Positions 1-12,300 of a DNA stretch of 64,000 nucleotides are shown here, one piece after another. The first letter of the stretch is position 1. Each line of letters opens with the position of its first letter. Below the pieces are notes generated by a model. The model did not search any database. It was given only the letters and a program-made list of their open reading frames with translations, and was not told where the DNA came from. The DNA is taken from NCBI GenBank assembly GCA_036971475.1, contig JBAIZL010000006.1, forward strand, positions 62,504,398-62,568,397, given 5' to 3'. Position numbers and translations under genes: made by a program. This stretch comes from Prosapia bicincta. Lineage: Eukaryota > Arthropoda > Insecta > Hemiptera > Cercopidae.

Positions 1-975
1 CTACTTACGTAAAACAGGACCGAGATGTGTAATATATTGGAAATAGCACTGTAAAAATAGGATACAATACAAAGGCCTATAATGTACTACTGTATCACTT
101 CATTAACATAGAATTTTGGTGACTTCATTAACATTTTATTCATTACATTTTCTTACTGAAGGAACAAATTAATTTTTAAACTACTCCTTAAAAATATTAG
201 CAGTCATCCAGCCTCACACTGTTTTCTGTAATGAACAGGAAGAGCATTCAAGTTTATATTTTTAGGGGTCGTGGCTTGGCGGATTTTCCAATCACCAGTA
301 ACGGTAGCTTATTTGTTCCTCCGGTGTTCCTGCAGGCTAAAACTGTGAGACGCTGTTTTCTTCTTTTAAAGCCTGGTGCAGAAGATTCCTCTTTAGAAGC
401 AAGAGTTTTAGTGGGAAGGGCTTTAAAATTCAATCCGGTCTCGTCTTCATTATACACTTGCTGAGGGGAGTAATTTTCAGACGAAATCAAATCTGTGAAT
501 TTGTCTAAATATTCTTTTGCAGTAACATTATCAGTTAATAACTTCTCCTCCCTTACCGTTAGTTGTCTAATTCCGTGCCTTCTCTTCCATCTATCCAACC
601 ATCTATTGCTAGCAGTAAATTCCAAATCACCGTTTATTAATTTGTTTAACTGTAATTTCTTTTCTTGTATTAATGAGCCACTAATTGGAACTCCTTTCTA
701 CCTCTCTTGTATAAACCATAAAAATACAGCCTCGTCAATTTTTTCATTCACACAAAATTTCGCGTGATGGCGTTGTTCCAAAGACTTCTCACTTGTGCAC
801 TGCAAAACTGTTCAATTTTTGATACAGAAATATGTACTGAATGCTTTAATATTGTTCGTTAATTAACAAACGGACTTCTGTCAAATGCAAAATATACAGA
901 AAACCCGAAATCCGAACTTTTCTAAATCCGAACAGACTATAGCCCAAATTAGTTCGGATTTGAGGGGTTCCACTG
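1..975 (-). mobile_element. Tigger/pogo-type DNA transposon, decayed, one end present
   Basis: The right end reads, on the minus strand, CAGTGGAACCCCTC followed by AAATCCGAAC, the kind of terminal inverted repeat seen in pogo/Tigger elements, and it is flanked by TA (976-977), the expected target site. Inside is a transposase relic on the minus strand (see 120-700). The other end is not seen: the element either runs off the window start or is truncated. It lies outside the three gene loci. Confidence 0.75.
120..700 (-). pseudogene. Tigger/jerky-like transposase (CENP-B/DDE family), broken
   Basis: The longest open stretch (625 down to 254) reads WLDRWKRRHGIRQLTVREE, then QVYNEDETGLNFKALPTKTL and LACRNTGGTNKLPLLVIGKS. 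These are the end of the CENP-B-type DNA-binding domain and the start of the DDE domain of Tigger/jerky transposases; the D of NEDETGL is the expected first catalytic aspartate. Below 254 the similarity continues in broken frames (LPVHYRK-like, then NIFKE and FVPSVRK), so stops and frameshifts have killed it. Transposases of this family are usually about 500-600 residues; under half is visible. No host function is suggested. Confidence 0.8.
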
Positions 976-977
976 TA

Positions 978-2494
978 TAATTATTTGTCTTAGTGTCTAT
1001 AACAAGTATTAATAACCGATTTTAAAAACTTTGTGTTTTAAAACAAATTAACCCTTAGCTCGTGTAATACAGGATATCTTAATAACAGATATACTGTGAT
1101 ATCTCGTAATTATATGTTTCGATATCTGTATGCTACTGAAATTCGAAACAATCAAAAAGAGTTTAATATTGGGAAGGTATATACTGACCCCTACACTGGA
1201 TTTATCATAGCCTCTTGCTTATCATCAGCAATTCATTATCATAGAAATGCCCCTGTATGTATATGCTCAACGTGAATTCTAGGAGCTCATTCATTAGATA
1301 GCCACTATCACCCAGTTGTGTTGTGAATTTGTTTTTACATTCTATAAGTTTCATTATCTACTGAATTTAGACATTTATTACACTTTTGTTACAAGTGTAA
1401 AACTTGTGTATCTGACGCTACATTACACCCAAACAAATTCATCCAAAAGTTATCATATAAAAAAAAATATTCTGAGTCTTTTTCAGGTTATAAAAAGTAT
1501 ACAAACTACTGAAATAATTTGTTGTCATTATTACTTAGACGATTTCAGAATTTTAATTTTAATAAAGGTTTAAATAAATTTATTTGTTTTAAATGAAAAT
1601 TCAGTTTTACATACTAAATAGTCTATTTCATGTCCAGTGTGCTAAGAGTTAAGAAGTTAAAAAAAAGTAATATCTCATAACCTACTGTATTTTAGCACCT
1701 ATCTTTTGGACAGTGTAAATTATAATATCTTACACAGACCTAGCAAAATCCAAAAATTTAGTCATTGCTTGGTTAATTTTGCCTTTCCTTTGCCTCTAAA
1801 CCATATGCTAAACTTTATATTAAAAAAATATCTTTTTGCTACTTTAATTTTTTGGCAAGTGATACATAAATCTAAAAACTTTAAACAAATATAATTAAAA
1901 TTTTTAATAAATATATGTACACTAAATATAAGATGCAGGAACGAATAACAGCTTTGCTCATTTGAGACCAATCGTTATTGAAAATAAAAATTATAATATT
2001 CAATTTGGTTGCCACCTAAAAATAAAATACAAAAAGTATTAGACAACAATATATTATCCACAATGTTTAACAAAATTGTTTTACAGAATTCCTTAATTTC
2101 TACGTACTTGAAGCATTTTTATTTCAATAGAAAATTATGTATTTGCCATGAGAATCCTAAAGGTACAATAAATTATTATTATATCTTAGAATATAACTTA
2201 GTAAATTATGTGCTATAACACACACACACACCACAGACAGACAGAGAGAGAGACACACACACACAGACACACCACAGACACAAATTCTAAAAATAAAAAG
2301 AAAATTAATAAACTGTCATTTTACTAGCATAGATAAAATTAAAAGCGCACAGCTGAGAGAGTTAAATTCTACTCCAAAGATTGAGTTGCAGAAATGTTTT
2401 GGAGGCTGAAAGAAGCACAAGCCTAATTGTCTAATATCTAATGGTAACTACTTGAATGTGATAATAGTGTTGTAGAAAAATAAATAAAATTTCA
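978..2494. other. AT-rich intergenic stretch, nothing recognised
   Basis: The short open frames here (for example 1316-1573 and 2009-2218) are low-complexity, AT-biased translations without recognisable domains. A CA/GA-rich simple repeat sits at 2219-2281. I see no RNA gene or coding exon. Confidence 0.5.
2219..2281. repeat. CA/GA-rich simple repeat
   Basis: Imperfect microsatellite made of CA, CAGA and GA runs. Confidence 0.8.
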
Positions 2495-2498
2495 TTAA

Positions 2499-2873
2499 CC
2501 CGTTCGCTACCGAGCAGTCCATATATGCACCGTCTGGTGTCTATCGATAGACTAGCAGTAGGAATTTGATCTTTTGACACAGACCACGTTAATGTGGGCC
2601 TAGCCTTCATTACAGACTAAAAGTGGAATGTTGTTATAATAAGTTATAATACCATATAAAAACCCTAGAAGTATGTGTTGTTGAATGTATATTTTTGTTT
2701 TTGCTGTTTTTAGTGTTTTTTGGGATGGCGCATATGTGAGATGGTCGGTCTATAGCACAAAAATCCAATCGTAAACCGAGCGTTCCATATAAGAGCCACT
2801 ACAAAGGCTTATATCAACCAACACCCAACTAACTCGTCTTGGCTAGTCATGATAGACAGATTGCTTATATAGG

Positions 2874-2946
<73 letters not shown>

Positions 2947-3382
2947 CAGACAATATAAATATTATTGTAATAGAGACAAAATATATTTACATTTGAATTC
3001 CATATACCTAAAGAATATTTTCATCACTTGTGACATGTTTACATTTTTTGTGATGAATGTCATTTAGAGTAAACCTAATAAAACAAAAACTGCCTCAGTG
3101 GCATGAAGGAATAAACAAGGGTCTCAACTGTATTTTGACATCATTGACCTTGATAACTGAGAGACTAAATATCCCACATTAACGTTACACATGTCTATAA
3201 ACAGATACAAATATATCAAGCTGTTAAAATAAACCACTGATTTGTCAGAGGAATAAAAGTAATATACAAACAGCGTCGCAAATATGAGCCGTCAGTCCAG
3301 GAAGAGTGACCCCGTACAGCCATATGTGAGTCAGCTGGTCTATACCAGTAGTTATTTTTCTAACAATACAGTAGCAAACGTG
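2499..3382. mobile_element. piggyBac-like MITE with TTAA target duplication
   Basis: The left end is CCCGTTCGCTACCG and the reverse complement of the right end is CACGTTTGCTACTG, so the ends are imperfect terminal inverted repeats. Both are directly flanked by TTAA (2495-2498 and 3383-3386), the hallmark target site of piggyBac-family elements. Sub-terminal sequence is also inverted: a CATATATGCACC-type block and a TCTGGTGTCTAT-type block on the left face matching blocks on the right. The 884-bp body contains a long (AT)n run and no transposase, so it is non-autonomous. It lies just downstream of the G-alpha gene's stop codon. Confidence 0.72.
2876..2943. repeat. (AT)n microsatellite
   Basis: About 34 uninterrupted AT units, inside the piggyBac-like element. 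Confidence 0.97.
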
Positions 3383-3627
3383 TTAAACAACATAATTTTA
3401 AATAAATGAAAATTTCCATTAGTTTTTTAACAAACCTCGTGTACATGTACACAAATACACAAACAATATTATTATTTAATAACTGCTGGAGGATGATTTC
3501 TATTTTCTCTAAGAAATTTCACGAAATAACTAACCACACAACCCTTATATGGTTTTGTATTGATCATTGAATATTTCTTATATGCAATTTCATTACAAAT
3601 CTAAATTCATAAATGTAATTGACTTAC

Positions 3628-3818
3628 CTACAACAAAGTCATCTGGGTAAGGTTCTGACGAATTATCATATCCATGACGACCTGAAACACAACTTGAATA
3701 TTAGAAGTGTCTGTGGCAGTGGTAAAGTGTGGGTAGATAACTTTGGTAGAGTTGCGGTTGCGTAGGGTGAATTTGTGTTGGATAAAAAGTGCACCTCGAT
3801 CTACATCAAAGTCTGGAC
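3628..3818 (-). CDS. G-alpha exon 7 (C-terminus)
   Basis: Encodes [17 protein letters not shown], then [20 protein letters not shown] and ends [12 protein letters not shown] before TAG (3630-3628). The TTAT loop contacts the guanine ring and the last helix contacts the receptor. Acceptor TTGTTGTAG. The first base of the opening Gly codon comes from exon 6. Confidence 0.94.
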
Positions 3819-6302
3819 CTACAACAACAGCAATATTAATTACGATTACAAGTAGATTGAAAAAATAGATGAAAGTAAGTACATTAAAAAATATCAATAA
3901 ACTGGATGAATTTTTTGTTTCCAAAATGAAATGTAAAGGACATTACTTACATCTATGAAACTAATTAATGTTTTTATTTAAGGATTAATCTTTAACTCTT
4001 TGCAAAACAGCTGAAAATATACTACTAACAACTATTTAAAAATTTAGAACAGCGATATATCAACTGTATATTATTTTGTAAATTTCCTTCTAATAAGAAC
4101 GTAGAGTGTTTAAATGTTCTGCAATCGCTACAAAGATTGAGATAGATTCAGGAATCTGGCTGAGGAATAATTGAGACCGATGAAGAAAATATTTTGGACA
4201 ATTACAAGCATAAATATTTTAATTAATGAACCATTTACATCAAGTCTGCTGCATTATTTGTTTTAAGCTGGTATAAACATGTAAGAAGTAAGATATAAAA
4301 ACTATAATGCTCAAAATCTTTCAAGTGTAAAATTACTTCAATTATCATTTAAACCATTTCGGGATGTCTTGCGAGTATGTAACTAACAGAACTTTCTGTA
4401 GTACTGGATGGAGTAGAACTGGAAATGAGAGTAAATATTATAGATGGATCAGAAATTTCTTGATTTAGCGGTAAAAATTTTGTAGTAAAATATTTTAAAC
4501 TGATTATTCTGGGAAGTTATTGAAGTTGAAAATTATGAGAATTCTTTACCTACCACATTTTACCATCCAATACCTTCATATTTTACAACAAAATATATCT
4601 AGGTATTTTAGTAAAAATAAATTTTCATTCAAAATTTTAAAAAAAACTATAGAAAGTGTATCAGACATGATTTATTAAGTCCAAAGAAAGTAGTCATTAG
4701 GAGCAAAGTCCGGACTATAGAGAAGGTGGTTGCTGGTCAAAATCTTTTAAAGCTGTTGTTATCTTATTTGTAGAATGTGAGCGAGAAAGGATCAAACCAA
4801 TCACACTACTGAACACATTTTCAGATCCACCATTGAACTTTGTTTTTATTGAGAAAACTTATTACAGATTTTTTTCATCACAAATGCATAACATGCAAGG
4901 TAATGAATAGTTATTTTTTTTAAATGAATAGTCACCAATATGGAAACACTGTATGAAAACAATTTAAATACTTGTAATTTTACTGCAAACAAAGAACTCA
5001 CCCTTATAATCAGGGAAATAAAGTCTAAGATGTCGCCCAGAATAAAGAATCTTTTCTCTAAACAAATCAAACTTGTTGAGAAATAACACAAAAGAAGCAT
5101 CTCGGAAGAATCTATTGTTCACTATCTGAGAGAACAAATTTAAGCTCTCGTCTAGCCTATTTACTGTTGAATCCTCCTATAAAAATAATGCATCAAATTA
5201 ATTTTTAGTCAATTTGTATAAAATGGAAATATATGCTATTTCAAGAGACAATGTGTATTTGTAGCAACACTTAACAGTCGTAGATTTTCTTAATTTTTAA
5301 ATTGTGTGTTAATCAAATTAGGATGTTTGTTAGATTAAAAAAAAAATATATCGTTTGATAAATTCCAAACTTTAACAATATTTATGAGCAGAAATATTTT
5401 TGTTTCAAAAGAAGTGAAATAATGAATAAATAGGTAAATTTATATGCTTAAGATGTAAAAAGAAAATTATTTGAATATTCCTTTTGAAAAAAAGGAAAGT
5501 GTGATCTCAAAAAACAAATTAAGTATTACAAATGAGGAGTAAATACAAATAAAAAGTGTAAATACCTTAGTCTGAAAATGTATACATTAAAAAAAAATTA
5601 TAATCCAATGGTTTGAACAATATTAAAAAAAAAGTTTTAAATAATAACAACCTGGTAAGTGAGAGAAAATCACAAAATATCATATTTGTTACAGATGAAA
5701 ACAAATAATGAAATTAAAGTTGAACAAACAATGTCATCAAAAATTTTAATAATCGACAAATTTGGTACAGAAAACCAAATGTTATATACATCAAATAAAA
5801 TAAATGCAAAAGCAACTTTGTAGCAAGGGTTTATAATTGTTTATTAATTGAAATAAATGTAATACGAAACTACTGATATAAATTACACATCACAAACAAT
5901 AAGGTGGGCTAAAAAAGAATTTTTTGTGTCATACCATAGAAATTTTGCCTCTAGGATAAATAAGTAAAATGCAAAAAAGTATTATTTTTCCTATACCAAA
6001 CTAGTGCATGCAAGTTTTTACTATAAAATGATATCTTAAAAAAACTTACTACGAGAGTCATATCATATCCACTGAGTGAGACTACAAACAAGACAGTTTT
6101 TACATCATCAAAACAGTAAATCCACTTCCTCCTTTGAGATCGCTGGCCTCCAACATCAAACATACTGTAAAAAATATATACATATTAATAAACATTCAGA
6201 GAATAAACAGAAAACACCCAGAGAATGAAGGGCCAGAATAATGTATAGAAAAGTTCAGAAAAATTGAACTCAAATTTGTTAAATTATATTATAAATATGT
6301 TC

Positions 6303-6376
<74 letters not shown>

Positions 6377-9300
6377 TTGATATTTAACGTTATCCGTTGT
6401 TTATATATATTGTAATAATTGGTAATTTTGTTTTATACAAGTCTTAATAAAAGTTATAATTTAAAAGAAATAACAATTCAATGCTGCTTTTTGTTACAAT
6501 AAACTTTTAATATCTTAAAATGACATTCCTATTATCTTTTACAAAGTCACTTACTAATTAAAAATTCTTATTTCCTCTACAAAGAATTACAAAATTTAAG
6601 CTTTATTAGCCTAAGTCTAAAATTTGTTATGGCAGCAAGAAGTTTAGTTATAAAATTTAATATGAATTGAAATTGATTTAATTATTTCAATTTGAGCTTG
6701 AGCTCTCTTTATCTCGGGTTAAATAGGTGGGTTTTCTAAATTTTGACTAATAAATTTTGAGTTGGCACTTTCAAAAAAATATCTAAATTACAATTCTTAC
6801 AAGTTAAAATTTTTACAAGTTATTTTAGTTCCTAATTAAATAATTTCCTGAATAATGTCTTCTTAATTGATCAGTTCAATGGTTTGGCTTATTGTTACTC
6901 TGTAATTATGATTTAAATACGATACTGCACTTTCCGCACCAGTTAAAAAAATAAAATTTCGACAGCCAATTCTGAATACGTCTTCCTCGTTCCGATGCTT
7001 TGTTCCAACTGCTTCCTGACGCTACCTTTGTTAGAAAAAATGGCCAAATCGTGAATTTCCGCTATTTTTTCGTTTATTCCTTGCAAGTAACAGCTTTACG
7101 GATGTCATGTTCTTCTTCTTTACGGATACACTTCTTCTTCTTAACAACTGCACTTAAATTTCTTTGCATTTAAATCCAAAACTGTTTTCTATTATATCTC
7201 CACGAGAAATATTTAAAACGAATATCTTTTGCCGGTCAATGCGCACGCAACTCCACAAATCCATTATGCATCGTGTTTACTACAGCACATTTCACTAGCT
7301 TGCCGTGTGAAAGTTTTAAGTGTATTTTTACATAGTTCTATTTAAATTGTTACCTATCAATTATTTCTAATACATTCTCTTATAAATAGTGATTTGTGTG
7401 TTTTTTTTTCTTTTATATAAAATATTGTGATTAGATCTAAAATGTGGCCGTGTGAAATTAGGTTATGTTTACAATTCGTTCCTGGTATATTTTAGTAATT
7501 TTTACATACTGAATTTATTTTTATATATTTATCTTATTTTGGTAAGTGCCTTTTATATGTATACTACTTCAAAATGTTACAATATATATATATATGTTCT
7601 TAGAAGAAGTGTGAATAATGTCTTCTACTGTCACATAGTCAGTTCTGTTGATTTTTCAACCAAAACGAACTGAAAGCTCATAGCCAAGGCAAACAATTTT
7701 TTATCCAGAGGTAATAATATTTTTGCTATTGGTTTTTTCCAATTTTTCAGTAATGTTCAACACAATTACTTAGATTGTTATCCAGTTTTACTGAATAAAA
7801 TTACTTTTGACCTCTATTTTAAATTGTATTGTAAAACATTGTGTGAAATCGTTTGTTAGCACCAAAAGCCTTAACCTACAGATTACAGGTTAACTAAGGC
7901 TTTCATACAAATTAAAATTTAACTAGTTTAAAATTGATATCTGAAAAAGCTAATTGTTAATATCTCTTTGTGCTCTTAAAAATTTCTTTATTTGTATATT
8001 TTTTGTAGATAAAATTCCTACTATGATTTTTAAAAAACGATATTACTTTTTAGCCTCATAATAATTAAACATCCATGATCAATGTGACTCTGATTTCATG
8101 TTATTACAATACTAATAACCCTTGAAACCGTTGATTTTGCGTTATCATATTTTAATACAATGATAACCATTTTAACATTTTAAATTATGCTACAAGTCAC
8201 ATTCTGTTCTAAAGAAATGTTCAAGTATAGATTGAAATTTAAACTTCTATAACTGATTTAACTGATTTGTACCTACAAAAAATACTGTACCTAATAATCA
8301 CATCATTCATTTTAAAATGCGTTTCTATAATGCCATTGGTCCTGACTCGAGCTCGTAAAACATCTGTTGGCGTAGGAATATACTTTTCATCACATATTCT
8401 TTCCATATTCTCAAACAAACTGTAACCACGAAGAGAATAATATTAATCACTGAGTATAATAACTACATTTTTTATAACAGATAAATAATTATTATTTGTA
8501 TTTAATGTCTGTTAATAACTATTAATTTTTTATACAAGCTAATGACAGATCACAAATAATTACTTCATGCTTTTTTTTTAACACTCAACGTTTCAAATTT
8601 CTTTCCAAAATTCCTTTCATAAGCTCATTTTTTTATATAAATCATTCATAAATTTCCTTTTAAATTTAGTAATATTCTTGAATTTTCTAGTCCATTACGT
8701 TCGGCGAATCGTAATTAATCACTTTAACATTAGTTTATGACTATCGGAACTTTAAATTTTGTAAAAACTTACTGAGACAGAACGTTTTCGATTGCTATGG
8801 GGTGATCTTCATCAGTGTCTTCCTGATAGACACTGATGAGGATCGCCACATAGCGGTCAAAAAATTTTCTGTCTCAGTAGGTTTCTACAAATTTACAAAA
8901 TTTAAAGTTCGGATAATCATAAATTAATTTTTTAGTGATTAATTAATAGTATTGTCAGAAACGCCAAAGATAGTTGTAAAAAATGGCAGAATAAAAGAGT
9001 GGTATATACGATTGATTGCAAAGAGTGTGATATGTGTTATGTAAGACAAACTGGTAGATTTTTGGGAACGAAAACGAATGTACATAAAAATAATATAAAA
9101 TATAATGAAAAATATGATAATGTTATTTCTGAACATATTAAAAAGTTTAATAATAAACATCAAATGAACTGATAATATAGATGTTTTACATAAAGAATGA
9201 GATTGAAAAAACAGGAGTTTTGCAGAAACGTGGTATATAAAAAAACAAGGAAGAAATGCATTGAATAAAATTATATGGAATTATAAATATTAGACAGAAT

Positions 9301-12300
9301 TATATGATTTTCCATCTGCATATGAATCTTTAGTAATGAAAATATAAGTGAAATTTAACATTTTTGTAGGTTTTTTGATCACTTGGGGTATTGTATATAT
9401 TATAATGAATGTGACTCTGTTATTAATAGCGTGATGAGTTGATGTATGTATCTGTGATTGTCTGTTTTATTGTGATAAAAATTTGACTTGTAAATGAGAA
9501 TATTTATTAAGAGTTTTGTATTGTTGGTTTTTATTATGTTTAATGTAATGTTATGAATTTTGTAAATTGTAAGCTATGTTGTATATTGGTTTAATAAAAA
9601 TGAGCTCTTTAAAAGGAATTTCTGTTAGAAATTCAAAACGTTGAGTGTTTAAAAAAGCAAAATTGTCTGTGATCTGTCATTTAGCCTATGTAAAAAAAGA
9701 TAAATAATTTACACAGAAATATAAAGTAGAAATGTTAGAAAATGTTCTCTATTGATGAGAATGTGTTGATAATATTTATTGCAAGGGTCCTTATGTTTTA
9801 TTTATATATGTCTGGTTTTATGTATCTAAATAAAAAGTTCTTTATAACTATTTGTTAACATTTACATTTTTGTGTGGTTCAGTGAGTGCTTTATAAAGAA
9901 CAATTATAATTTTAAAAGACTCTATTGAGTTAATTAATCTTTTAAAAGAACACTTACTATATAGCTGAATCATTTAGTTCATACTCATAACCCCTAGCGA
10001 CAGCCAGCCTGACACCTCTATCTTTCCATAATTCTTGTAGTGCATTGGCTACATCAGGTAATATATTAAAGTACTTGTCAAAGCAAGATGTACTCACAAG
10101 AACAGTCTGGGCATACAACTGTAACACAACACAATCCTCTATACTGATAGGCTAAGAAGTATCTTGAAGGAAAACAGGAATTCTAACTTTAGAAATTGTT
10201 TTGATAGGTTTTTCAAAATTTTATATGTGTAACAAAACTAATGAAAGTTGTTAATAATATTATATGTGTACTTATAGCTTTACTTTTTAAAATTTGTTAT
10301 TGAAACCAACATTCACCATTCCTAGCTTCTTCTAATTACCTACTTCATATCCACTTGTCGTTTTTTGGGGAGCTCGGTTCACCTCGAAGTACTTGTTAGT
10401 ACTAAAGCGTTTGCAGTACTAACAAACACAAAAGTTGATGCAAGCTCCCTAAAATAGATTAAGTGGATATATAAATAGTAAGAAGTTGCTAATAAGAATT
10501 AAGAATGGCAGACGATGATACCAATAATAAAGATGTTATATTAGCAACTTACTGTAATATGTTCTTTGGGTTAATGAAACCAGACGGACCCACCAACAAC
10601 AGGTAGAATTTGTGCTATACCCTAAGTGGTTATCTATTGTTATTAGATTTCGACCTTTTGGTCGCATATAGTTATTGAATTTCAACCTTTCCACTTGGAT
10701 GGAAATACTGGCGGGCCCTTCTCTTTTATTAAAGGCACTTTTGCAAACCAGCAGGCACAGCGACTAGATAAGCTGAAGCTCAAAGACTATAATTGTACAA
10801 ATGCAGTTACACTTTGGCCATATATACTGTACTTCATATAAAGAGTGAATCACCAACTTAATTATTATAAATAATCAGCCATATTTTACAGCATATAAAA
10901 ATGAAATTATTAAACTAAAACAAAATACATACTTACGCAAAATTTGATGAAGTTTTTCACGGCTACTTCATTTTAGCTAGAATGTTTCTCCTGCCGCTCC
11001 AAGTAATATAAGAAATTATTGATTTAAAATAGTAAACTATTTATGGAACCATTTCCTCATTTTACACAAAGCGGCCCAGAGAGCCTTGTCATGTTTATTC
11101 TTAATCTTGGAGTTACTTCATACGTAGCCATTTATTATAGGCCTCAAATTATAGCCTATTATAGGCCTATTATTTATTATAGCCTACATGAAGCTGCTAA
11201 AAGTAGCACTGTCTTATTTTTCTTCTTAATCTAGGACTTATCTAAACTACTTATCTAAATTCAAATGTTTCACACAATCATTTAAGGAAGGCATAATTGA
11301 TTGCCTAAAAAAAAATCTTTAAACTGTTCTGGCTTTGTCAAAGCAATATTTCTCCATACGTTTTCCACAAGGCATGTTTCGAATATAGTGACTGCCATTC
11401 GAACTATTCTTCAACACATATCTTGTTTTATCTTAGCCCAATGACTTTCTATTGTCTGTGTATGCTCATTACGATCACCAGGACAAACAAAATTGAGAGA
11501 GTGATTGATTATTTTGTGTAGAGAGTCCATTTTGAATCAGAGAATTGTACTCCCTCCACTATCAGTAATGACTGTCATCCCAGGCTCCACATTTTCCATT
11601 ATTATTTGCAGTTATGTAGCTGAATCCCTTTTTTCAACAATTTTCAGCAAACACTTTTTACTGTCTCAATCTATACCACCAACTACCCAACGAATTTTAG
11701 TCAAACGCTCACGATTGTACTTAAGTTTCCCAAAAGCGCTTTCATCCACTTCAACAATTTGTTCAGCGCCACATATTTTAGTTGAATTCTCCAAAAGTCA
11801 AACCACGAGAATCTCCTTGAAAGCATTTGTCAGCTTCCTTACTATAGACAGCTCACAAACAACGATAAAAAACTGATATTGCAATATCCAGGCTATCTGA
11901 ACTGTGAGCAATTGAAGTGGAATAACTTGAGCTAATCCAAAAATGGTATTGTCTCTTAAGTGTTTTTTAGCTCTGCCGTTACGGATCCCACATTTATAAA
12001 TCATATTGTCCTTTGCTCTGCGATTGAGATGCATCATTGCACCACACTTCACATATTTTATTGATGGTTTCCCCAGTTTATAGTCTTTTAAAAAAACTTT
12101 TCATACCATTTTTTTAAATGTGTTAACGGAACGCAGTAATACTATCAAACATACGTAGTTATCTGTCAACTAAAAGTGCCTTCAAGAAACATAAAGAGCC
12201 CACTGATGAATGTAATCAAGTGGAAACCGAGAACAATAGAGACCCTGTTGTAGAGTAATAAAAGGAACCTTTATGGAACAACCCTTAGGTCTAGGTAGTG

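Larger units (their letters stand above)
8530..9700 (+). mobile_element. Penelope-like element with inverted end copies, in a G-alpha intron
   Basis: Inverted blocks bracket the region: on the left GACAGATCACA (about 8546) followed by ACACTCAACGTTTC and a TTTCATAAGCTC block, and on the right GAGCTCTTTAAAAG, then CAAAACGTTGAGTG and CTGTGATCTGTC (about 9600-9680). The interior has a GIY-YIG endonuclease relic on the plus strand (8955-9290) followed by a 3' tail that resembles 44990-45260. Inverted partial copies of the terminal repeat are typical of Penelope-like retroelements. Another foldback (8713-8943) is nested at the 5' side. The whole sits between exons 4 and 3. Confidence 0.7.

Noticed and set aside
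11505..11876. Plus-strand open frame of 123 residues
   Set aside because: Antisense of the broken Merlin transposase; the minus strand gives family-specific motifs.
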